In this document: one piece after another, positions 8,859 to 17,446 of the stretch | Position numbering within the stretch: position 1 is the stretch's first letter | How the letters are laid out: each line of letters starts with the position of its first letter | From: Streptomyces hundungensis | GTDB taxonomy: Bacteria > Actinomycetota > Actinomycetes > Streptomycetales > Streptomycetaceae | Direction: 5' to 3' | Assembly (NCBI RefSeq): GCF_003627815.1 | Contig: NZ_CP032698.1 | Location: 2,170,001 to 2,234,000, forward strand | DNA: 64,000 nt | The notes under the pieces: model-generated | What the model saw: only the letters and a program-made list of their open reading frames with translations | What the model was told of the DNA's origin: nothing | Databases searched by the model: none | Program-made: the position numbers and the translations under genes

Positions 8859-10163
8859 ATGTCACTGGACAAGACCTACAAGCTGGTGCCGGGGACGACC
8901 ATCTTCGACGCCGAGCAGTCCGCCAAGGGCTATCACCTCAACCAGTTCTGCATGTCGCTGATGACGGCCGAGAACCGCGCGGCCTTCCTCGCCGACGAGC
9001 GCGCCTACCTGGACGCGTGGCCGCTGCGAGAGGAGCAGAAGCAGGCGCTCCTCGACCGTGACCTCAACGCGGCGATGCGCGAGGGCGGCAACATCTACTT
9101 CCTCGCCAAGTGGGGTGCGACGCTGGGGTTCTCGTTCCAGCAGATGGCCGGCTCGATGACGGGCATGACCGAGGAGGAGTACCGCGCCATGATGGTCGGC
9201 GGCGGGCGCTCGGTCGAGGGCAACCGGATCGACCACGCCGTCCTGGACGCGGCGTACACGAACCCGGAGCCGTCGGCCGAGCACGCCACGATCACCGGCG
9301 CCGTCTTCACCTCGCACGTGCCGGCGATCGGCGCGGCCCTGGACCACGGCAAGACCGAAGAGCCGTACTGGCAGCCGGTCTTCGAGGGGTACGCGTACTC
9401 CAAGACGTGGGAGCGGGAGAACGTCCCCGACGTGATCTTCCTCGTCTACAACGACCACGCCAGCGCCTTCGACCAGTCGATGATCCCGACCTTCGTCCTC
9501 GGCACCGGCGCCTCGTACCCCATCGCCGACGAGGGCTACGGGCCCCGCCCCGTGCCCGGCATCGAGGGCGATCCCGACCTGGCCGCGCACATCGCGCACT
9601 CCCTCATCCGGGACGACTTCGACCTCACCCTCGTCAACGAGATGGCCGTCGACCACGGTCTGACCGTCCCGCTGTCACTGATGTTCGGCGACGTCGAGAA
9701 GTGGCCCTGCAAGGTCATCCCGTTCCACGTCAACGTGGTGCAGTACCCGGTCCCCTCCGGCGCCCGCTGCTTCAAGCTCGGCCAGGCGCTGCGCAAGGCG
9801 ATCGAGTCGTACGACCGCCCCCTCAAGGTGCACGTGTGGGGCACCGGCGGCATGAGCCACCAGCTCCAGGGACCGCGCGCCGGCCTCATCAACCGCGAGT
9901 GGGACAACGCCTTCCTGGACCGGCTGATCGCCGACCCCGCGGGGCTGGCCGAGGTGCCGCACCTGGAGTACGTCGAGGAGGCCGGCTCGGAAGGCATCGA
10001 GCTGGTCATGTGGCTGATCGCCCGAGGCGCGCTGAGCGACGTGGACGGCGCCGTCGAGGTCAAGCACCGCTTTTACCATGTGCCCGCGTCCAACACGGCC
10101 GTCGGCCACCTGATCCTGGAGAACCACCCCCGGGCCGAGGCGCCCGCCGAAGGAGAGAACTGA
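8859..10163 (+). CDS. ligAB: Protocatechuate 4,5-dioxygenase, fused alpha-beta chain (LigAB)
   Basis: A 434-residue class III extradiol dioxygenase in which both subunits are one chain. Residues 1 to about 125 match the small LigA subunit (GYHLNQFCMSLM, GGNIYFL, AGSMTGMT). Residues 143 to the end match catalytic LigB. Iron ligands expected from LigB are His153 (TSHVPA), His200 (YNDHAS) and Glu378 (GSEGIELVMW); His334 in GMSHQLQG matches the catalytic base. It cleaves protocatechuate between C4 and C5 to 4-carboxy-2-hydroxymuconate semialdehyde. In the best-known systems LigA and LigB are separate genes; in gallate dioxygenase the fusion order is reversed. The frame is continuous with no internal start needed. 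ligC starts 2 bp later. Confidence 0.93.
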   Translation: MSLDKTYKLVPGTTIFDAEQSAKGYHLNQFCMSLMTAENRAAFLADERAYLDAWPLREEQKQALLDRDLNAAMREGGNIYFLAKWGATLGFSFQQMAGSMTGMTEEEYRAMMVGGGRSVEGNRIDHAVLDAAYTNPEPSAEHATITGAVFTSHVPAIGAALDHGKTEEPYWQPVFEGYAYSKTWERENVPDVIFLVYNDHASAFDQSMIPTFVLGTGASYPIADEGYGPRPVPGIEGDPDLAAHIAHSLIRDDFDLTLVNEMAVDHGLTVPLSLMFGDVEKWPCKVIPFHVNVVQYPVPSGARCFKLGQALRKAIESYDRPLKVHVWGTGGMSHQLQGPRAGLINREWDNAFLDRLIADPAGLAEVPHLEYVEEAGSEGIELVMWLIARGALSDVDGAVEVKHRFYHVPASNTAVGHLILENHPRAEAPAEGEN

Positions 10164-10164
10164 C

Positions 10165-11139
10165 ATGACCGACGACCGAACCCTGCGGATCGCCCTGGCC
10201 GGCGGCGGCGCCTTCGGCGCCAAGCACGCGGCCGCACTCCGCCGCATCGAGGGCGTCGAGGTGGCCGCCGTCGTGAGCGGCAGCCTGGAGGGGGCCCGGA
10301 AGTTCGCCGCCGAGCAGGGCGTGGGCCGCGCCGTCGCCTCCCTGGACGAGGTGCTGGCGATGGACGACATCGACGCCGTCATCCTCGCCACCCCCACCCA
10401 GATGCACGCAGCGCAGACCCTGGCCTGCCTCGACGCGGGCAAGCACGTGCAGACCGAGATTCCGCTCGCCGACTCCCTCGCCGATGCCGAGGCGTGCCAG
10501 TCGGCGCAGGAGCGCACCGGGCTCGTCGCGATGGCGGGCCACACCCGCCGCTTCAACCCCAGCCACCAGTGGGTGCACCGACGGATCGAGGCCCGCGACT
10601 ACAACATCCAGCAGATGGACGTGCAGACGTACTTCTTCCGCCGGGAGAACCTCAACGCGCTCGGGGAGCGCCGCTCCTGGACCGACCACCTGCTGTGGCA
10701 CCACGCCGCGCACACGGTCGACCTCTTCGCGTACCAGACCGGCTCCCCGATCGTGCAGGCCAACGCGATCCAGGGCCCGATCCACCCCGAGCTGGGCATC
10801 GCGATGGACATGTCGATCCAGCTGCGCGCGGCCAACGGCGCCATCTGCACCCTGTCTCTGTCGTTCAACAACGACGGCCCGCTCGGGACGTTCTTCCGCT
10901 ACATCGGCAACACCGGCACCTACATCGCCCGGTACGACGACCTGTTCACGGGCAAGGACGAGCCGATCGACGTAAGCGGGGTCGACGTGTCGATGGACGG
11001 CATCGAGCTCCAGGACCGCGAGTTCGTCGCCGCGATCCGCGAGGGCCGCGAGCCGAACGCGTCCATCGCCCAGGTCCTTCCCTGCTACCGGACGCTGGCG
11101 GCGCTGGAACGGCAGCTCACCGCCGCCGCGGGCTCGTGA
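10165..11139 (+). CDS. ligC: 4-carboxy-2-hydroxymuconate semialdehyde dehydrogenase (LigC)
   Basis: A 324-residue oxidoreductase of the Gfo/Idh/MocA family. The Rossmann glycine motif AGGGAFGAKH lies at the N-terminus, followed by ATPTQMHA and the family-type core with HLLWHHAAHTVDLF. It oxidises the hemiacetal form of the ring-cleavage product to 2-pyrone-4,6-dicarboxylate with NADP+, the substrate of LigI. It follows ligAB with a spacer of one base and has an AGGAG box inside the ligAB end. Its stop overlaps the start of the next gene (GTGA). Confidence 0.92.
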   Translation: MTDDRTLRIALAGGGAFGAKHAAALRRIEGVEVAAVVSGSLEGARKFAAEQGVGRAVASLDEVLAMDDIDAVILATPTQMHAAQTLACLDAGKHVQTEIPLADSLADAEACQSAQERTGLVAMAGHTRRFNPSHQWVHRRIEARDYNIQQMDVQTYFFRRENLNALGERRSWTDHLLWHHAAHTVDLFAYQTGSPIVQANAIQGPIHPELGIAMDMSIQLRAANGAICTLSLSFNNDGPLGTFFRYIGNTGTYIARYDDLFTGKDEPIDVSGVDVSMDGIELQDREFVAAIREGREPNASIAQVLPCYRTLAALERQLTAAAGS

Positions 11140-12164
11140 CCGCGCCGACGCGGGCCGGCGCGGGATGGTCCCCGCGCCGGATCGGGCCCTTCGAGGTCCC
11201 GGCCGTCGGCCTGGGTTGCATGAACCTGAGCCACGCCTACGGCGTCGCGCCCTCTGCGGAGGACGCCGAGCGGCTGCTCCTGACGGCGCTGGAGGAGGGC
11301 GTGACGCTCTTCGACACCGCCGCCCTCTACGGCTTCGGCGCCAACGAGGAGCTGGTCGGACGGGTGCTCGCCCGGCACCGGGACCGGATCGTGCTGGCCA
11401 GCAAGTGCGGCATGACCGGCGTCGACGGCCGCCGCGTCATCGACGGCCGCCCGGAGACCCTGCGGCGTACCGTCGACGAGGCGCTGGCCCGGCTGCGTAC
11501 CGACGTGATCGACCTCTACTACCTGCACCGGCTCGACCGGGCGGTGCCGGTGGAGGAGAGCGTCGGGGCGATGGCCGGGCTCGTCGAGGCGGGCAAGGTG
11601 CGGGCCCTGGGCCTGTCCGAGGTGTCCGCCGCGACCCTGCGGCGGGCCCGCGCCGTGCACCCGATCGCCGCGCTGCAGAACGAGTACAGCCTGTGGACGC
11701 GCAATCCCGAGCAGGGGACCCTGGAGGCGGCCCGTGAACTCGGCGTCGCCCTGGTGGCGTTCAGCCCGCTGGCCCGGGGGTTCCTCACCGCCGCACCCCC
11801 GGACTTCGGCGCTCTTCCCGCGGGTGACATCCGCCGGGGCATGCCCCGCTTCGACGAGCGCCACTATCCGGGCAACCTGGCGCTGCGGAGCGAGCTGGAG
11901 AAGATCGCCGGCGGTGCCGGCGTCACCCTGCCGCAGCTGGCCCTGGCCTGGGTCCTCTCCCGTGGTTCCCACGTCGTGGCCATTCCGGGGACCCGGTCGG
12001 TTCCTCACCTGCGGGAGAACCTGTCCGTCCTCGACCTCGACGTACCCGGCGAGGCCCTCGAAGCGGCCGGACGGGTGCTGAACGGCACGACCGTCCACGG
12101 GGCCCGCTACAACGAGGCCACGCTCGCCGAGATCGACACCGAGCGCTGCGGGCGAGCAGGCTGA
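11136..12164 (+). CDS. Aldo/keto reductase, last gene of lig operon
   Basis: A 342-residue NADPH-dependent aldo/keto reductase. GLGCMNLSHAYG is at the start, LFDTAALYGFGANEELVG carries the catalytic Asp and Tyr, LASKCG the Lys, and YYLHRLD the His. IPGTRSVPHLRENL near the C-terminus is the cofactor loop. The GTG start at 11136 overlaps the ligC stop, so it is translated with the operon. No known step of the 4,5-cleavage pathway needs it. It could reduce an aromatic aldehyde or a toxic semialdehyde, or serve a substrate that enters upstream; this cannot be decided from sequence. Confidence 0.85.
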   Translation: MTAPTRAGAGWSPRRIGPFEVPAVGLGCMNLSHAYGVAPSAEDAERLLLTALEEGVTLFDTAALYGFGANEELVGRVLARHRDRIVLASKCGMTGVDGRRVIDGRPETLRRTVDEALARLRTDVIDLYYLHRLDRAVPVEESVGAMAGLVEAGKVRALGLSEVSAATLRRARAVHPIAALQNEYSLWTRNPEQGTLEAARELGVALVAFSPLARGFLTAAPPDFGALPAGDIRRGMPRFDERHYPGNLALRSELEKIAGGAGVTLPQLALAWVLSRGSHVVAIPGTRSVPHLRENLSVLDLDVPGEALEAAGRVLNGTTVHGARYNEATLAEIDTERCGRAG

Positions 12165-12224
12165 AGGCGGGTCGGGGCAGCGGTACCAACCCCCGTGTTG
12201 GTACCGCTGCCCCGACCCGCCTTC
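12163..12224. terminator. Perfect 28-bp hairpin, bidirectional terminator
   Basis: Arms 12163-12190 and 12197-12224 are exact reverse complements over 28 bp with a 6-base loop. The left arm begins inside the stop codon of the aldo/keto reductase. The structure lies between two convergent transcription units, so it can stop both. It has no long T run. Confidence 0.9.
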
Positions 12225-12277
12225 GTACGGGAAGTGGCCGCCCACACCGCCGCAGCCCGGGCGGCGAGAGCTTCCGG

Positions 12278-13327
12278 TCAGCTGCCGAAGCCGAGGCCGA
12301 GGCGGTCGAGGGTGCGTAGCCAGAGGTCGCGGCGGCCCTGGTTGCGGTCGGCGCGGGCGAGGGAGCGTTGGGTGATGCCGATACCGATCGAGCGGAAGGG
12401 CTCGGGCGGGAAGGGCAGGGGCTTGCGGCGTACGAGTTCGAGGGCTGTGCGCTGGGTGGACGCGCCGGCCAGGAGGTCCAGCATCACCTCGGCGCCGAAG
12501 CGGGTGGCGCCTACGCCGAGGCCGGTGAAGCCGGCGGCGTAGGCAACCTTGCCGCGGTGGCTGGTATCGAAGAAGACACAGAAGCGGGTGCTGGTGTCGA
12601 TGGCCCCGCCCCAGGCGTGACTGAAGCGGACGCCTTCCAGCTGGGGGAACGTCGTGAAGAAGTGGCGGGCCAGGGTCGCGTAGGTCTCGGGGCGCCGGTC
12701 GTGCTCGGCGCTCACCCCGCCCCGGAAGTGGTGGACGACGTCGTAACCGCCCCACAGAATGCGGTGGTCGGTGGTGATCCGGGCGTAGTGGAAGTAGTTG
12801 GCGGGGTCGGCCCAGCCCTGCCGGTTGTGCCAGCGGACCGAGGCAAGCTGCTCCTCGGTCAGCGGCTCGGTCACCAGCGCGTAGTCGTAGACCGGGACGG
12901 TGTACGGGCGGTGCCGGCGAAGCAGCGAGGGGTACGCGTTGGTGGCGAGTGCGACGCGTGCGGCGGTGATCCGGCCATAGGGAGTGCCGACGGAGACGAC
13001 GGCGCCGTGCTCGTCGAGGGAGAGCGCCGGGGTGTGTTCGTGTATGCAGACGCCGAGGTCGAGGCAGGCGCGCTTGAGACCCCAGGCGAGGCGGGCCGGG
13101 TTGACCATCGCGGTGTCGCTCTTGTTCCAGACGGCGCCGAGGAAGGTCGTGGAGTCTATCTCGGCGCGGACCTCGTCGGCGTCGAGGAGGACGGTGTCGG
13201 CCCCGTGGCGGGCGGCCGTCTCTGCCTCCTCGGCGAGCCAAGCGACCTGGTGGGGCTCGGTGGCGACGACGAGAGAGCCGGTGCGCTCCCAGTCGCGTCG
13301 AGGACGGTTACCAGGGCGCGGGCGAGG
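12278..13327 (-). pseudogene. N-terminally truncated FAD-dependent (DAO-type) oxidoreductase
   Basis: The open frame encodes the C-terminal three quarters of a DAO-family amine oxidase of the gamma-glutamylputrescine-oxidase type. Homology-like sequence begins around 13294 with DWERTGSLVVATEPHQ and runs through NPARLAWGLKRAC and WGGYD to AYAAGFTGLGVGATRFG, the C-terminal FAD contact. Upstream the frame hits a stop at 13328-13330, and the N-terminal Rossmann GxGxxG part (about 110 residues) is missing. Without it FAD cannot be bound normally. An internal ATG at 13108 could be read, but the product would not be a complete enzyme. The break lies 40 bp from the coumarate operon, marking a recombination or deletion junction. 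Confidence 0.8.
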
Positions 13328-13367
13328 TCATCGTTGCCCCGCCCGCGCCATGGCGGCCCGCCGCCGG

Positions 13368-13826
13368 TCAGGCGTAGTGGCGGTAGACGGCCTGGGCGAC
13401 GCAGGCCGGCTTGTCGCTGCCGTCGACCTCGACGGTGAACGTCAGCGGCATCTGGACGCCGTTGCCCTTGACCTCCTCCACCGTGCCGACGACACCGTGG
13501 AGGCGGATCTTCGCGCCGACGGGGACGGGGCTGGGGAAACGGACCTTGTCCAGGCCGTAGTTGACGCTCATCTTGGTGCCGGTGATGCCGAGCAGCTCCC
13601 CGAAGAGCGGAATGATGAGGGAGAGGGTGAGGTAGCCGTGGGCGATGGGGCCGCCGAAAGGGCCGTCCTTGGCCTTCTCCGGGTCGGTGTGGATCCACTG
13701 GTGGTCGTCGGTGGCGTCGGCGAAGGTGTTCACCCGCTGCTGGGTGATGTCGAGCCATTCGGTGCGGCCCAGGTCGGCTCCGCTGAGGGCCTTGAGACCG
13801 TCGAGGCCGTTGGCGGTGGTGGGCAT
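13368..13826 (-). CDS. MaoC-family enoyl-CoA hydratase (CouM-like)
   Basis: A 152-residue single hot-dog-fold hydratase. The hydratase-2 motif is clear: DATDDHQWIHTDPEKA with the catalytic Asp/His pair, followed by GGPIAHGYLTLSL. It adds water across the double bond of an enoyl-CoA. It is the last gene of a four-gene minus-strand operon with a CoA ligase, an amidohydrolase and a short-chain dehydrogenase, the set known as CouL-CouO-CouN-CouM in Rhodococcus p-coumarate degradation. It would hydrate p-coumaroyl-CoA. The ATG at 13826 follows AAAGGA; the frame extends upstream but without a plausible start. Confidence 0.85.
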   Translation of the reverse strand: MPTTANGLDGLKALSGADLGRTEWLDITQQRVNTFADATDDHQWIHTDPEKAKDGPFGGPIAHGYLTLSLIIPLFGELLGITGTKMSVNYGLDKVRFPSPVPVGAKIRLHGVVGTVEEVKGNGVQMPLTFTVEVDGSDKPACVAQAVYRHYA

Positions 13827-13893
13827 GGAAGTTCCTTTCGATGACGTGGGCAACGGTGAGCGCGGCCATGAATGGACGCTGCCCGGACGTCTC

Positions 13894-15441
13894 TTACGGG
13901 TGGGGACGATCGGTGGGACCGGTCGCATAGGTGTCGCGTACGGCGGGCTTGATGATCTTCCCGGAGGCCGTGCGGGGCAGCGCCTCGGTCACGACGAGGG
14001 ACTTGGGGATCTTGTACTTGGCAAGCCGGCCGCGCAGGTGGCCGAGGATGTCGTCCTCGTCGGCGTGGGCACCGGGTTCGAGGACGACGACGGCGCGGCC
14101 GACCTCGCCCCAGACCGGGTCGGGCACGCCGATGACCGCGCATTCGGCGACGGCGGGATGGGAGAGGAGCACGTCCTCCACCTCGGCCGGGTAGACGTTC
14201 TCCCCGCCCGAGACGAACATGTCCTTGACGCGGTCGACGATGTAGGCGTACCCGTCGTCGTCGACGCAGGCGACGTCGCCGGTGCGCAACCAGTGGTCGT
14301 CGGTGAAGGCGGCCTCCGTGTCCTCGGGCCGTCCCCAGTAGCCGGTCATGACGTTGGGGCCGTGGACGAGGATCTCGCCGCGCTCGCCGGGTTCGGCGGC
14401 GCGGCCGCCGGGCAGGACCACGCGGGTGTCGGTGAAGAAGTGCGGCACGCCGGCGGAGCCCGCCTTGGCCGAGGTCTGCTCCCGGTCCAGGTAGAGGACC
14501 CCGGGGGACGCCTCGGTCATGCCGTAACCCTGACTGAAGGCGAGGCCGCGGTCGAGGTACGCGGCGATGGTACGGGCGGGCACGGGTGCGCCGCCGCAGT
14601 TGAGGGTGCGCAGGCTGGACAGGTCCGTGGTCTCCCAGCGGGGCCGCGCGGCCATGGCGTCGTACATGGTGGGGACGCCGAACATGTACGTCACCCGCAG
14701 GTCCTCGATGAGCTCCAGGACGCGCTCGGCGTCGAAGGCTCCGAGGAGGACCACCCGGCCGCCCTTGAGCAGGGTCGGCAGGCAGGTCATGTTGAGCCCG
14801 GCGGTGTGGAACAGCGGCGCCACGACGAGGGTCACCTCGTCGCCGGCCAGGTCGGTGTCGACGAGGACGTTGACGCTGTTCCAGGTGATGTTGGCGTGGG
14901 AGAGGACGGCGCCCTTGGGGCGGCCCGTAGTGCCGGAGGTGTACATGATCATGCACGGGTCCTCGGGCGCCACGGCCTCGTCCAGCGGTCCCGTCCCGGC
15001 GCCGATGAGCAGCTCTTCGTAACCGAGGGCGCTCTCCTCGTCGGGGCAGGCGACCGCGATCCGGTGCCGTATGCCCGTCTCGACCGCCGCGGCGCGGGCC
15101 GCCTCGGCCTGCTCGTGCGCGTGGACGAGGACGGTGCTGCCCGAGTCGGCGAGGTTGTACGCCAGCTCCTGTGCCGTGAGGCGGGTGTTGAGCGGGACGA
15201 AGACCGCCCCCAGGGTCCCGGCGGCGAACAGGGTCTCCAGGAACGCCGGATGGTTGGGGCCGAGGTACGCGATCCGGTCTCCCCGTGCCACGCCCAGCGC
15301 GCGCAGGGCGTGGGCGAGGCGCAGGACGCGTTCGTGCAGCTCGCGGTAGGTCAGGGTGCGGTCCTCGTGGACGACGGCCACCCGGTCGGGGGTCTTGCGG
15401 GCCCGGCGCGCCGGCCAGGAACCGATGCCTTGGTTCAACAC
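13894..15441 (-). CDS. Acyl-CoA ligase, probably p-coumaroyl-CoA synthetase (CouL-like)
   Basis: A 515-residue adenylate-forming CoA ligase (ANL superfamily). The P-loop-like MYTSGTTGRPKG is at about residues 166-177, then GYGMTEA, the hinge-region TGDVACVDDDGY, and the C-terminal catalytic Lys in RTASGKI. Such enzymes activate carboxylates to CoA thioesters through an acyl-AMP. The operon partners (hydratase, dehydrogenase, amidohydrolase and divergent MarR) match the CouLMNO/CouR system, so a hydroxycinnamate such as p-coumarate is the favoured substrate. A medium- or long-chain fatty acid is the alternative. The spacer to the upstream amidohydrolase gene is 10 bp. Confidence 0.87.
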   Translation of the reverse strand: MLNQGIGSWPARRARKTPDRVAVVHEDRTLTYRELHERVLRLAHALRALGVARGDRIAYLGPNHPAFLETLFAAGTLGAVFVPLNTRLTAQELAYNLADSGSTVLVHAHEQAEAARAAAVETGIRHRIAVACPDEESALGYEELLIGAGTGPLDEAVAPEDPCMIMYTSGTTGRPKGAVLSHANITWNSVNVLVDTDLAGDEVTLVVAPLFHTAGLNMTCLPTLLKGGRVVLLGAFDAERVLELIEDLRVTYMFGVPTMYDAMAARPRWETTDLSSLRTLNCGGAPVPARTIAAYLDRGLAFSQGYGMTEASPGVLYLDREQTSAKAGSAGVPHFFTDTRVVLPGGRAAEPGERGEILVHGPNVMTGYWGRPEDTEAAFTDDHWLRTGDVACVDDDGYAYIVDRVKDMFVSGGENVYPAEVEDVLLSHPAVAECAVIGVPDPVWGEVGRAVVVLEPGAHADEDDILGHLRGRLAKYKIPKSLVVTEALPRTASGKIIKPAVRDTYATGPTDRPHP

Positions 15442-15451
15442 GGCGTCTCCT

Positions 15452-16339
15452 TCAGCCCGTGGTCAGACCGAGCAGTCGGGCGGCGTTCTCCTTGAGGATC
15501 TTCGGCCGGACCTCGGGCTTGATGTCGAGCTTCTCGAAGTCGGCGAGCCACCGGTCGGGGGTGATGACGGGATAGTCGGAGCCGAAGAGCACCTTGTCCT
15601 GGAGCAGCGTGTTCGCGTAGCGCACGAGCTGCGGCGGGAAGTACTTCGGGGACCATCCGGACAGATCGATGTACACGTGCGGCTTGTGGGTGGCGACCGC
15701 CAGGGCCTCGTCCTGCCAGGGGAAGGACGGGTGGGCGAGGATGATCCGCAGTTCCGGGAAGTCGACGGCCACGTCGTCGACCGGCATCGGGTTCGAGTAC
15801 TTCAGGCGGATACCGCCGCCGCCCGGGACGCCGGCGCCGATGCCGGTCTGGCCGGTGTGGAACAGGGCGGGGACGCCGAGTTCCTCGATGGCCTCGTACA
15901 GCGGGTAGGCGAGCGGGTCATTCGGGGAGAACGCCTGGATGCTGGGGTGGAACTTGAACCCCCGGACTCCGTGTTCTTCGACCAGCCGGCGGGCCTCCCG
16001 TACGCCCGCGCGGCCCTTGTGCGGGTCGATGCTGGCGAAGGGAATCAGGGTGTCGGCGTGGGCGGCGCAGCTCTCGGCGATCTCCTCGTTGGAGATCCGC
16101 GGGTGACCGGTGGCGTGCTCCGCGTCGACGGTGAACACCACCGCGGCCATGCGGCGCTCCCGGTAGTGGTCGGCCATCTCCTCGATGGTCGGCTGCCGGT
16201 GGCCGTGGGCCTTGAAGTACGCCTCGGAGGCACCGAACAGCTCCGGACTCAGCGCCCCGTGGCCGTCCTTGGAGATCTCCGCGTGCGTGTGCACGTCGAT
16301 GGCGGTGAGCCGGTCGAGGTCGAGCGCGAGGTCGCCCAT
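15452..16339 (-). CDS. Amidohydrolase-family C-C hydrolase (CouO-like)
   Basis: A 295-residue metal-dependent amidohydrolase. The metal motif is DVHTHAE (His17, His19); GVRGFKFHPS, FHTGQTG, LAHPSFPW and FGSDYPV follow at the spacing of the amidohydrolase-2 family. In the Rhodococcus p-coumarate pathway the matching member (CouO) is proposed to cleave the beta-keto-CoA intermediate hydrolytically, giving 4-hydroxybenzoate. The latter would feed pobA, 10 kb away on the other strand. The ATG at 16339 is used; a GTG at 16345 overlapping the upstream stop would add two residues. Function is by operon analogy. Confidence 0.8.
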   Translation of the reverse strand: MGDLALDLDRLTAIDVHTHAEISKDGHGALSPELFGASEAYFKAHGHRQPTIEEMADHYRERRMAAVVFTVDAEHATGHPRISNEEIAESCAAHADTLIPFASIDPHKGRAGVREARRLVEEHGVRGFKFHPSIQAFSPNDPLAYPLYEAIEELGVPALFHTGQTGIGAGVPGGGGIRLKYSNPMPVDDVAVDFPELRIILAHPSFPWQDEALAVATHKPHVYIDLSGWSPKYFPPQLVRYANTLLQDKVLFGSDYPVITPDRWLADFEKLDIKPEVRPKILKENAARLLGLTTG

Positions 16340-16341
16340 GC

Positions 16342-17253
16342 TCACGCCTCCGGTGCCTGGGGCGCGGGGATGCCGTAGGTCTCGGGCTCGGCGCCGACGC
16401 CGTCCGCCCACCCGGCGGCGATGGCGTCGGCGCTCCAGCCACCGTCCGCGAAGGCGATCGCCTTCTCCTTGGGGTGTGCCCAGAGGGCCAGCCGGTCGCC
16501 GCCGATGCCGATCGCCTGCCCGGTCACTCCGTCGGAGTCGTCCGAGGCCAGGAAGGTGATGAGCGCGGCGACATCCTCGACGGAGCCGAGGCCCTCGTCC
16601 TTGCGCAGCCAGTCCGGCAGCGGCTTACCGGTGCGCTCGGACTCCTCGATGACCGGGGCGAACGCCGGGATGGTCTTGGTCATATCGGTGGCGGCGACGG
16701 GGACGACGGCGTTGACGGTGATACCGGCGCGGCCCAGTTCCATGGCCCAGGTGCGGGCCATGGCGACGATGCCGGCCTTGGCGGCGGCGTAGTTGGTCTG
16801 GCCGAAGTTGCCACGCTGCCCGGCCGGGGAGGAGATGAGGATCAACCGGCCACTGGTGCCCTGTTCGCGCATGCGGACGGCGGCCGCGCGGGCGCAGGTG
16901 AAGGTGCCGCGGAGGTGGACGCGGACGACGTCGTCGAAGTCGTCGTCGGTCATCTTCCACAGCACGCGGTCACGCAGGATGCCGGCGTTGGTGACGAGGA
17001 CGTCCAGACGCCCGAACTCCTCGACCGCCGTGTCCACCAGCCGCTGCGCCGACTCGCTGTCACCCACCGCCGCGACGACACCCGTCGCGGTGCCGCCCTC
17101 GGACGTGATCGAGGCGACGGCGGCGTCGACGACGGCCTGGTCGACATCGTTGACGACGACGGCGGCGCCGGCCGCGGCGAGGGCCTGCGCGTAGGCCAGT
17201 CCGAGACCGCGTCCGCTGCCGGTGACGACGGCGACCTTGCCCTGAAGATCCAT
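16342..17253 (-). CDS. Short-chain dehydrogenase, 3-hydroxyacyl-CoA type (CouN-like)
   Basis: A 303-residue SDR enzyme. The cofactor motif TGSGRGLG is at residues 11-18, NAG at 89-91, catalytic Ser141/142, and Tyr155 and Lys159 in NYAAAKAG. The C-terminal extension (VEDVAALITFLASDD, then a GWSADAIAAGW segment) resembles the dehydrogenase part of multifunctional beta-oxidation proteins. It should oxidise the 3-hydroxyacyl-CoA made by the MaoC hydratase. It is the first gene of the operon, with an AGAGG box before the ATG at 17253, and is divergent from the MarR gene across a 193-bp region carrying two palindromes. Confidence 0.85.
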   Translation of the reverse strand: MDLQGKVAVVTGSGRGLGLAYAQALAAAGAAVVVNDVDQAVVDAAVASITSEGGTATGVVAAVGDSESAQRLVDTAVEEFGRLDVLVTNAGILRDRVLWKMTDDDFDDVVRVHLRGTFTCARAAAVRMREQGTSGRLILISSPAGQRGNFGQTNYAAAKAGIVAMARTWAMELGRAGITVNAVVPVAATDMTKTIPAFAPVIEESERTGKPLPDWLRKDEGLGSVEDVAALITFLASDDSDGVTGQAIGIGGDRLALWAHPKEKAIAFADGGWSADAIAAGWADGVGAEPETYGIPAPQAPEA

Positions 17254-17315
17254 GAGGTACCTCTCGTGAGGGGCGGGAGGGGAATGCCGAAAGCGCCGAC
17301 ACGAGCCGGGATCGA

Positions 17316-17360
17316 CAGGAATCCTGATGAAGGCCAGTCTGGGCATCAACAGGTTTCCTG
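17316..17360. promoter_or_regulatory. Twin palindromes, probable CouR-type MarR operators
   Basis: CAGGAATCCTG at 17316-17326 and CAGGTTTCCTG at 17350-17360 share CAGG-N3-CCTG, with centres 34 bp apart. They lie between the divergent SDR operon and the MarR gene, 63-107 bp upstream of the operon start. Two dimers spaced by about three helical turns would bind one face of the DNA. The same core is present at 1555-1573 beside the other MarR gene. Confidence 0.6.
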
Positions 17361-17446
17361 TCAATGTCTTAGGGTGAGAGGCGCCACCACCCCGGCGGCA
17401 GCGACATGGCCCGCCCCACGCGGACGATCACCACGGGAGAACGAAC

